DNA of 64,000 nt from positions 7,218,903 through 7,282,902 of the forward strand of contig NC_072450.1 in NCBI RefSeq assembly GCF_027596085.1. The letters are read 5' to 3'. A program made the position numbers and the translations under genes. The stretch's first letter is position 1, and each line of letters opens with the position of its first letter. Below the pieces are notes generated by a model. That model did no database searches and was not told the origin of the DNA. It saw only the letters and a program-made list of their open reading frames with translations. Of the stretch, positions 22,420 through 64,000 are shown piece after piece. The stretch is from Anoplopoma fimbria. Lineage: Eukaryota > Chordata > Actinopteri > Perciformes > Anoplopomatidae.

Positions 22420-23909
22420 ATCCATGCTGGTTGAAAAGAAGACGAGCAGAAACATTTACTTTGTTAGTATTCATAATAGTTTGTATACACAATGTATAGG
22501 AGCACCAATAAAAAAACATATTTTTTTTCCAAACTTTTTTTTCAACATTTTTTTAAAAAGCCACAGATTTTTTTTTCTACAGAAAGCAGAGAAAGCTCTG
22601 TACATGAACAAGCAACAACATAATTCCTCATCATGAGCTGCAAAGTAAACAACTCGGCTGCTCAAATTCATTTCATTTCTGAAGCAAAAAAAAATAAAAT
22701 AATGAACATAAAAAACAAGACCAGCTGCCTGCTGCTTACCTAGGACACTACGTTACACAAACAGCGTTTGATATTTAAAACACAAGATATGTAAGAAATG
22801 TACTTTTCAAAAATTGTGAAAAAGTGCAATACAGGTTCAACTGTTTACAACTCAATAGATTATTTCCCAAAATGGAGTCTGGTCCTTTTTACTCCCCGCT
22901 TTGTTTTCAATCATGTTTTTCCCCCAAAACTTGTTCCTCGTTTGTATCCATAGTTAAAATCTCTTACAGTTATATTGACATTCATGACGATGTACATTTA
23001 TGAGAAACATGGTATTCACAAAAGTAGAGCAAATTACTATGATTGCAAATGACAAATTTCTTTGGGTAAGAGGGTAATGAAAAACTAGTTTCTTAGATGA
23101 ACTTTTTTTTTTTTTTACATTGGATTTGTGTTTAGAACAAGCTTCTTTTTTTCTTTTTTTTCTTCATACAAAAACTACCATGTAAAAAAAAAAAAAAAAA
23201 AAAAAATCTGGGAGTCCCATTCAAAAGGCCGTCTTTTGTAAAAGAACCAGGGCATTTGATGAAGAACAGCACGGGAACTTTTTTTAAAAATAAACAGCAA
23301 AAACACCCGCCGCTGTGGGAAAACGCACACGTGGTTCTGCAGTACGCACGTCTGAAACCAAATATTGGTTTTTGGAAACGACACACACATTAGATCGAAC
23401 TTCTTGTATAAAAGATAACTCGTCTGTTGCAGGTGATTGATTGATTGTTTGATTGATTGACAGGGTGCCATGTGAGGTTTTTTTTTCAGTTTAGATTAGA
23501 AAGGGAGGGGTAGGGGGTGGGGGGGGGGTCGGCGCCCTGAGTCCTTTAGGTTCCCCTGACCTGTGAGGAGAAACTTACAAGTCCCACAGGACGACAGAGA
23601 AGTGAGTGAGCGACATCCGCGGAGACGCCTTGACCGTCCCGCCTACAAACACGTTGGTAAGGCTTTTAAAACGGAGCTCCCACGACAAAACAGAAGACTG
23701 AGAAAGAAGACGCTTTAATGTACAAAAGTGTGGGGGGGGGGGGGGCGACACAATGCCAGAGAAGAATGTACAGCAAAACACATCATGCTTCTCTCCCCCT
23801 TTTTTTTTTTTTGATATGAAAACTGAGCTTCAGGACTCGCTTGTAATCCCACTTTCATCCCAAATAATAATAATAATGAAACAAATGGGAAACATCAAAA
23901 GAATGAGGC

Positions 23910-23943
<34 letters not shown>

Positions 23944-24717
23944 CACATATGTACATGTTTATAAGGATATGTGTGTAAAAAAATAATACAATAACATAAA
24001 AAATAATAAAAAGTCATGACACAATATATGACACAAGGGGGGGTAAAAACATTGTTTATGAATAATGTAGGCTTGTAAAAAGGGGGGAGGGGGAGGGGGG
24101 GCTGATATCCAATGTTCACTTCACTGAAACGGCCCAATAGATATACAAAATGCACAAAGAAAACACTAATCAAACAAACACTGTGTGTAGACTGCGCCGC
24201 ATGAGCACCAACATCAAAACCAGCATATTTTTGGACTTTCTCCTTTTGACTAGACATTGAATCAACCGCCGTCTTTTCTTGAGCGAAAACGTTCGCCACA
24301 CACACACACACACAAAAAAAAAAAACACACACACCCTAGTGTACGGATTTTTGCTGAGGAAAGCATTCACAATCTTCCGGTTGAAAGCGACCAATGTTTT
24401 AAAGTTCATTGTCTCTGAGAATGGTTCTTCATTAAAAGATGAAGCTCGTCACTTTTTCTTCCCTCTCATGGCAATCTCCTTCCTGAGACTGAGCAAGGTA
24501 AGCCGAAAAAAGTTCCTAAGTTTCAGTCTGGAGTTTGTTTGTTTTGCTTGTTTTTGTTTTTTCTCTGCAGGGGGACGTGAGAGTTTTTCTTGGGCACAAG
24601 AAGCCATTTTGTGTCCATCGGCCTCTGGGCTCCCAAGGTTCATGTTTGGGGCGTGTTTGTTTGACTTTAGAGTGTGCGTCTTTTCTGTGTGTACATTTGG
24701 ATGACGGAGAGAGAGTG

Positions 24718-24748
<31 letters not shown>

Positions 24749-24769
24749 TAGGTGTGTGTGTGTGGGTGC
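22420..24769 (-). other. neo1: Probable neo1 3'UTR and flank
   Basis: Non-coding sequence after the neo1 stop, rich in A/T homopolymers (23188-23206, 23913-23943), G runs (23517-23528, 23732-23744) and a GT tract at 24715-24766 directly after the stop. ATTAAA on the minus strand occurs at 23714-23719. The 3' end cannot be fixed. Confidence 0.4.
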
Positions 24770-56570
<31,801 letters not shown>

Positions 56571-57059
56571 CTGGCGTTACATGGTCAGTAGTGTTAGGAG
56601 TCAGTGAGGGGGGAGGGAAAGAGGGCAGGGCTACATCTTTGGGTCGGGGAGGAGGGAGGAGGGAGGAGGGAGAAGGGAGGGATGGCGGGTTGGGTGCAGC
56701 GAGACGGGGAGGGGGCAGGAGACAGAGGCAGCGTGGGGGGGATGAGGGAGACATCACGCAGAGGGCGTCCGAAAGAAACGGGGTGGAGGAGAGGAGAGGA
56801 GGTGAAATGGAAATGACAGTGGGACGGAAGAAAGGAAGGAAACAAAAAAAAGAAGAAAAAACAAAATAACAACAACGTAACAAAAAAAGGCCTTTTGGCG
56901 TGACAAGGAACCACAGAAATAAAACAACTTCTACTACACTCACAAAGCTGACAAATAAAAGCACGATACAGGGGGGGACTACACATGCAGCTCTACACAC
57001 AGCTCTCTAGTGTAACAGGTAGTGGGAGCAGAACATAGATCATACATTTCATTTGTTCA

Positions 57060-57330
57060 TAGACGGACTTCCCACCATTCATTTGTGATTTAAAATGATT
57101 GACGTTTTTATTAGTCTGTTGCAATTATTGTTTTCATAGTAATCTGCCTCTGCACTATACTTTTGTTCTGGTTTATGCTTTGAGATGCTTGTTTAAGAAA
57201 GGAGATGCACTTATGACTTCTGGTGACTAGTAGTTCTCTTGAATACCTATGTTGAATACACTTATTGTAAGTCGCTTTGGATAAAAGCGTCTGCTAAATG
57301 ACTGTAATGTAATGTAATGTAATGTATCAA
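57060..57330 (+). mobile_element. L2-like LINE 3' end
   Basis: Ends TAAGTCGCTTTGGATAAAAG, CGTCTGCTAAATGACTGTAA followed by (TGTAA)4. This is the hallmark 3' terminus of fish L2/CR1-group LINEs and the SINEs that share their tail. The upstream part (GAGATGCTTGTTTAAGAAAG, GACTTCTGGTGACTAGTAGT) belongs to the same 3' region. No ORF remains. Confidence 0.75.
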
Positions 57331-58079
57331 CTCAATAACTGGCAAACTGAGGTTGACTTTGTTTTGGGACGAAGCCACTTTCCTGCCCTTTGAATGCACA
57401 CAAGAAAACCGTCTATGTGTTCAGGGAATTCAACGCTTAGAATTATAAACAGCAAAATAATTAAAATAGGACTCAACTCAAACCCTGAAAGGTCTAGATT
57501 CTCTCAACTGAAACAAACAGAGAACGGATGATGCTTTTTTAAATACTTCAGTCGTCACATTCCACAGCCTAGCCACAGAAATCTTTGTGATTTAATTTGG
57601 TGGTTGTTTCTTTTGGAGGAACAAACTCAGCGAGATCTGCTTTCCATTTGCCTGGCAAGTGGGCGAAACGAAACCATACGGAAAGAATGTCAGTCTGTAT
57701 GACATTTCCATTTGTTTGCAGGTCAAGGAAATTGACTGGAGGGCAAAGCTGAAATACGGAAGAGGGAGTACGCTAAGTGCAGTGTGCAAACGGTGTATTA
57801 TTACTGGAGAAAATTGTTTAGAAATGCGAAGCGGCCGCTGGCATATTTGTCTGTCTTGGCATGTGGACTAACCACGAACCTGGCTTTCAATATTTGTTTA
57901 CATTTCAAATTCCCCAGCGTTCATTGACCTTTGTGATTGGAGTGATTTGCTGCCATTTGGTCCGCACACACTTCTCCACTCTCACTCTCTCACTGGGATC
58001 AACATGCATCTGCACAAACATCTCAAGGAGTTTGTAGCTTTGAATTAATGTCACAGTGTTTGCATGAATGACCTCATCT

Positions 58080-58087
58080 GTGTGTGT

Positions 58088-58151
<64 letters not shown>

Positions 58152-58163
58152 GTGTGTGTGTGT
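58080..58163. repeat. (GT)n microsatellite with CG variants
   Basis: About 84 bp of GT with GCGTGTGCG interruptions, in the neo1 intron. Confidence 0.95.
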
Positions 58164-61100
58164 CTTTAGAAAGTTGTGTTTGCTCTTTGCCCTTCACCTT
58201 GGATTTGAAAGGAAACAATGATTTATGAGGTTAAAGGGCTGATTGTAATCTTTCTTTTCAGATTATTCGACACAAATCTCAAAAAAAAAATAATAAAAAA
58301 AAATCAATTCATCATAAACAACGTTTGGTTGCAAAAGTCGATGTCTGGCTGAAGCTACAGCTCAGAGATCAGCAGATGCTCGATGTCTTCACTTCTTGCT
58401 TATTTCAGTGATTTTTTTTTTGCCTTCAGTCTTCGCCTCAGCAAGTAAGACTAAAATGGATTGAGGTCAGGTGACTGATGAGTCAAAAAAAATAAAACAT
58501 TTGTTGCATTGTCTGTATGTTTAGAGGGGGGGGACTAATCTATAAAAAAGGGCTCGAACTCCTCGCTTCAACCAATTCAGATGTGAACGATCTCAAATAG
58601 CCTTTAAGCTGGAAGTCAACACTTTAACCTCAAAGCCTTCGCTTCATTTCAAATCCAATTTGCTGGGATGGAGCCAAAAAAACAAAGGGAAACATATCAC
58701 CGCCCTAATGCTCTCTGACTGCAGTGTAAATTACCAGATGCCGAACAATAATCCTCATTAATAAAGACGCGCACAAACACACAGCAGAGGAAAAAGCGCA
58801 ACGCTCGGGTGTCTCACATACATCACGAGGTTATCACTACATATCCATGAGCAAGCTGACGGGATGAACACGAGCTTGAAGACTGTTTGTGGATGAGGAA
58901 GCACTTCCTGCATAACGTGAACACAATCCAAAGAACATAGAGGATTACATGTAGTGAAAATAAACAGCAAATATTGTCACAAATTAGTCTTGGAGACAAA
59001 GTTCCACTCGTGATAAATACATAAAGAATCTTCATCAGATAAAACAGATGCAAGGGGGAGATTCATATATATGCAGTCCAAATATTTACCAAAAACTCCT
59101 GCTTCTTTACTTTGGATTAGCAGACCCCAAAACCAGACTAACTAACTAACACTCAAAGGCATGTGATGGGTAGAGTTTGTGGTGGTGGCTGCAGAGAGCA
59201 GGAAGGGAGCGCTACCATCGGAGGCTGCGTTTCTAATCTAGAGGCGGTAGTATGAAGGCTGGTTTACAACTGGACAGCTGCTGCACCTGAACTACACAAA
59301 CTGACAAATCTAACAGATGTTTGAAACATATTTCTAAATGATCTCCTTCAAATAGGACTGTCTTCAACCAAAGAAGTTCTTAGCCGACAAACACGCGATT
59401 CTGTGAACTAATCGATCTGTGAGACTGAGTTTCTCCTCAAAGTATCACACAAAAGCAACACTTGAAATCTTGTGTGCATTATGTGCTCATAAGTATCTGG
59501 GAAATAAGTAATTCAGCATGAAGAAACGTTGAAATGACCAATCAAATCTTCTTCAACTAGGGACAAAACGCCCAAATAGTCAACTAATCTACTAAGAAGA
59601 GGAAGCTCTCATTTAAGTAATCATCAGGCCAAACGGAAGTGACTGCTGCTTTAAACTTAAGGTTGCGTACAATTTCTGCCAGCAAATTCAGCAGAAGCAA
59701 ACAGGATTTTATTAAAGCAGGGCTCAAGTTGTGCTCCAGCTCACAAATAAGACAAGAAATATTGCCATTGGCGGATTTCAGCAAATACCCAGATTTCCCC
59801 ATTAAAGCCCTTTTCCTTCCCTTTGAATGAAACAACAGTCTGAAACATGTAACTCCAAAAAAGAAAAAAGAAGAGAATCCCATGTGTCGAAAAAATGTTT
59901 CATGTTAGTCAGTTTTGCCTCGACATATTTCAAAAGAAAACCTTCAGTTTGACTTTGTTGCTACAGGCGGACTGAACTGTGTGAGAGGAATCATTTTAAA
60001 GAAAAAAAGGATATTACAAAAACAATAAGGAAAACCATACTTCTGTGTCAGAGAGATACTGTAAAGCCCGGTGTGAAATGCATTCTGGGATAAGCATATG
60101 CGCATTAGATGTAGTTTGCATCTTTATACACCTTGTCAGCTGTGCGTGGTTGACATGCTGGGCAGTTTTCTGTGTCCTTCTGACAATCTGTCTTGTACAT
60201 GCATGCTTCAAACTGTTACTGTAAGGAGGTGTCAGCTTCCCACTGCTGCTGCCAGGCTCTATTCATAGCTGATTAATAGTGCCATTAGTCTCTGTGCCAG
60301 AGGTAATGAATGGCTGGCATTAAGGCTTAATGAGGAAGGTTACTCTGGATCTGCATAATAAATCTGGGGAACCAATACGCAAAACAGTCAAGACAAAGAC
60401 ATACAAAGCAAAGCATTCATCTTAATATTCAAATGCAGGCCAAAGCCCTTTCTGAAATGAAAATAATTGGAGGAGCATTAAAGTTCTGATTAGAGCCTCA
60501 TAACTTTTATCTTGCGCTGCTAAACTCCATAATCCTTTGCTGTGTTTCCCCAGCGAGCGAAGCTGTAAAGTTGCGTCAAGTAGTTTCTTCATCATCTCGT
60601 CTGAGTACAAAGATAAGAGGGGCCTACCTCGCCGGGCTCGGACGACGCACCTCCACCAAGAGAGCATATAAATCTACTGAATGCAGATATCTGCCAGGAG
60701 CACCCACCGCACTGTAACTACAGATAGGCTTTTTTTTTCAGAGGGAATTCAGCAGGCCATGGCCAGGCTCCGGCTAAATGGATTTCCTCAGAACTAGTTT
60801 CCGTGTCTAATGTGGTTCGGTAATGACGACTGCAGAGGAGACAGATCCAGCACGAAGCTCACGGTCCATTACGGAGTCACTGCTTTTATCTGTCGCACAA
60901 TGAACGGATGAATGTACTCAGAAAGCCTGGCACACAAAGCAGACTGTCGATTAGAACCGGAAGTCTTTGTCATACGAACATGCAACAGTGGCATGATGGG
61001 AAAATGTGGGGAATGATTCCTTCTGAACAAAAACAATGTAAAAGGAAATGTAAGCAACAACAGAAAACCCTCAACACTTCTATGGGTTCTCAAGGAAATG

Positions 61101-62537
61101 TGGAGGAAAGACGACTGCTGACAAATGTGGCTGCCTTTCCCCCCCTATAATCTCGTTCCTCTTGCTTTTCTTTCAAGATAAGACTGGAAAGATGAGCAAA
61201 GCTGACAGCTCCTGACGTCTGAGCGGCTCCTTAATGCGCCGACAAAGGAAACGGAGTCGGAAAGACAAAGTGAGAGCTGGGGAGAGAAAGTGTGGAGAGC
61301 GAGAAAGAGGCTGACTGAGCAGGTTTTTTTTGTTGTTGTTGTTTTTCTCTTCGTTTCCTCTCGACCAACTTGTCGAGAACAATAATAAACTCAATTTTTA
61401 AACTCAGTTTTTGACACTTACAAAATGCCTTACAAGCAATACAACAATAAATGAAAAGCAGTCATTCATCAAAAAAGGGATGAAAGTGCTTCGCGCACAA
61501 GATGGAATAATTAAATCCCGGCTAATTTCACCCACTTGTTAGGACTATAACATTTTTTTGCACCATTACTGCTCTCTTGTATTGTGAACACCTCATCATC
61601 GGTCGAGGGTAAAGCTGCCTGAGATGCAGAGTCAGGTTGGTGGGGCACATCAGTGACAGCACACATTCCCCTTTGATAATCAGAGACAGTCAAGATTAAA
61701 GTGCAGATCAAAACCTCACAAAGGCTTAAAGTGTCGAGGTGTTTCAACTCGCTGACATAATCCAAAAAGTGAAAAAGAAACTCTCTGTCTCGTACTGATT
61801 CTCCAAACAGCATCTTCCCCTCAAACTTTCACTTTCTAGGCCACAGTGATCGGAAAATGTTTGATATCTGGCTCGTTTCTCAGGAGAGAAATTCGTTTTT
61901 TCATTAATTAAAAGAAATACATGGCAATCCCATAAATGAATCCTCATTAAGTCTTAAGTGGTTGAAATATTTTCTTTTCTGCAACAATCTTTAGGTGATG
62001 ATGATGATGATGATGATGGACCAGTGGGGACACAGCAACGTCAGGTAAATAAGGAGAAATAACTTCACACAGAATATTGAATAGCGGGACTTCGAGCTTT
62101 TTGTTTTTGCCGGCTCATACTTTCAATGCTACATGCTTGACAACACAAAACAGCTTAGGTCAACAATCTGACTGAGGAATGCTAAACGGCGTAACGCAGC
62201 TTCTCCGTCTCGGTAAGCACAGAGCGCTGAATGCCGATTTAAAGGGTTTGAAGTGGGTCACAGATGTATTTATGTCTCCACACTCCCTAAACACTCCTCA
62301 CACCTGTGGTGGCGGAGACAAAGTGGGGTGTGGGAGGACACATCTGATAGATCCATGGGCCTCCTGGATGCCATGTGGTGATGCAGCAAATGCTGTAGTG
62401 GGATTGAGGGGGTTGTTTGTACGTCTATACATCAGGCGGCTGAAAAACATCTGCGTGTGTTCTTGTTTATCAACTAGAGAAGCTATCGCTTTGAAACCCT
62501 GCAGCCATTTACTCTTAAATGGCAGAGTTTGTTCAAT

Positions 62538-62601
62538 TTCATATATATATATATAGATATATCTATATCTATATATCTATATATATCTATCTATCTATCT
62601 T
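62538..62601. repeat. AT/(ATCT)n tract
   Basis: TATATATATA merging into ATATCTATATCT and (ATCT)4. Confidence 0.85.
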
Positions 62602-64000
62602 GTTTTTCACATCAGAAATCAACATTATCAAATTCCCCGTGGGCCTTCATCAACAAGGAGAAGACATTTACATGGGGTTTGTTTTGGATGAGACAGTGGT
62701 AGGTCTTTCGTTTGCATCCACTTTTGGCCCTTTGGCAATTTACGTTCCGGTAATTTGGATTTCATACAAAAAAAAAAAATGACAATCCCTGCTCTGGGTT
62801 CTTAAAATAAACATGAAGCGGAGGGATTTAACGTGTGGGAATGTGCAAAATGTCATATACATTCTACTGAGACAGGATCAGAACACGTAGGGGAAAACTG
62901 ACGACTACGACAGTAATTGAATGGGCTCGGCTGCATCAATAATTAATCCTCCACTGTGTGTACATACAGCGTCCCTTCACCATCAAACATGTACCGTCTT
63001 GATCCGTGAGCCACTGGTGAGTTCATTTGGGTGGGATTACTTTTTTTTCCCCCTGAACGCATTGCTTCAACACACACACACTTACAGAAACATGCACGAT
63101 CATGAGGCCAACAGCTGGTTGCCCAGACTCTGTATGCAAATGAGGATGTGCGACTATGCTATACAATGTAAACAACCCCCCCACTCCTCGCCACCACCTC
63201 CCTTCCCACTTTGACAAATCTGCATCACATGCATCACGTGCTCCACATGCTGGCTGGGAGAGGCAAGCGAGGCCTCTTGGGGTTCGTCTTTTCAAGCAGA
63301 TCAAAACATCCAGTGATGCCGTGCGTCTCCAGAGCATTTCGCCACCGATGCCCAGGACTGGAAACACACGCTTTTCCCTCTGCACCGCCTGCCTTTGTAT
63401 GTTATTACCATGGAGGTACACGAATACAATTCAACCTTTCCAGGGGACCAGAGCGAGCCTGGGATGAAGTCATTGATTTCAGAGAAAGCTCTGTGTAGCG
63501 GCGCGTATGTGTGTACACATGCACTCGCAACGTTTAATGTATAAAGTGAGTGGAGCTGAACAGCCAGGAAAAGGGCTGAAAAGGTCAAATAGGATGTTTG
63601 CAGAAGTGGGAGCAGCTGCACCGCTGCACCCCCCCCCCCTCGCTAACAAACAGGGAGCTAATCAGACTCCAACTGTACCAATAAAGCGGCCTCCCTGGGC
63701 TGGACCCACTGAGGAGCTGCTATCGCACGACGCTAGCAGGCAGCGGGATGCCCACAACCCGCTGTGATGTTACTCTCTATTCTACTTTTAGCTTCTGGAA
63801 ACTGGGAGGGCCTCGGTGGACAGGCGGGGCGGGGGGGGGGGCTCTGCTAACAGGAGGAAATAAAACGCTCCAGCTTCGGCGGCGCCGCTCACAGGGGTCA
63901 GCCGCCCGCAGCTAAGGGAAGGGTGTGAAAGGAAAGTGATGTTGTTGTGCCATGTGGGGCTTCCAATTACTGCACCCAGAGGACGGTCTACGTCCAAAAA

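Larger units (their letters stand above)
56571..64000. other. neo1 intron upstream of FN3-1
   Basis: 7.4 kb with no Ig-domain exon that I can read on the minus strand, so the Ig4 exon is further right. Contents: a purine-rich GGGA/GGAGG block (56600-56850), a LINE 3' tail (57000-57330), (GT)n (58080-58163), (GATG)n (61996-62018), an AT/(ATCT)n tract (62538-62601) and a candidate conserved element (60230-60370). Confidence 0.65.

Noticed and set aside
24279..24704. 141-aa plus-strand ORF
   Set aside because: It is antisense to the neo1 3'UTR, starts in a CA repeat, has low-complexity Phe/Ser content and no recognisable domain.
60422..60667. 81-aa minus-strand ORF as an Ig-domain exon of neo1
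   Set aside because: No Ig signature (Cys...Trp...DxGxYxC) and no proper splice-site pair.

Overview
This is a gene-rich vertebrate nuclear segment, almost certainly from a teleost (probably percomorph) fish. It has small GT-AG exons in kilobase-scale introns, long CA/GT microsatellites, CpG-rich promoters, and fish-type transposon debris: TA-flanked Tc1-like MITEs, other MITEs, and LINE 3' tails. I see no bacterial, viral, CRISPR or operon-like features. Gene identities come from reading spliced protein by eye against remembered vertebrate families; I could run no search.

All three genes lie on the minus strand, head to tail. (1) csnk1g1, casein kinase I gamma 1: a CpG-rich non-coding exon 1 near 9.6-9.85 kb, a 5'UTR/start exon at 2894-3326, and two more coding exons (2367-2407, 1176-1245). 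The rest of the kinase lies beyond base 1. (2) snx1, sorting nexin 1: complete, 15 coding exons from the ATG at 20841 down to the stop at 13549, 523 codons plus stop, close to the 522 residues of human SNX1. One intron starts with GC rather than GT. (3) neo1, neogenin, a DCC-family netrin/RGM receptor: 22 coding exons from 56570 to the stop at 24770. They encode all six fibronectin III domains, the juxtamembrane stalk, the transmembrane segment and the full cytoplasmic tail. The signal peptide and four Ig domains must lie beyond base 64000, so 56571-64000 is intron.

Nearly all non-coding sequence is intron or short intergenic spacer with repeats. Transposon remnants concentrate at 8.4-11.7 kb (csnk1g1 intron 1 and the csnk1g1/snx1 spacer), with single MITEs in snx1 intron 11 (15.6-16.1 kb) and in several neo1 introns. 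CA/GT tracts are unusually frequent in neo1, and several abut splice sites.

The three genes are not one pathway. SNX1 is a retromer-associated PX-BAR membrane-tubulating protein, CK1-gamma is a membrane-anchored kinase acting in Wnt signalling, and neogenin is an axon-guidance and BMP co-receptor. No new multi-gene system is evident. The observations most worth a second look are a one-base apparent frameshift in the first neo1 FN3 exon, a GC-AG intron in snx1, a neo1 exon enclosed by complementary UG and CA repeats, and a 36-bp perfectly repeated motif in two neo1 introns.
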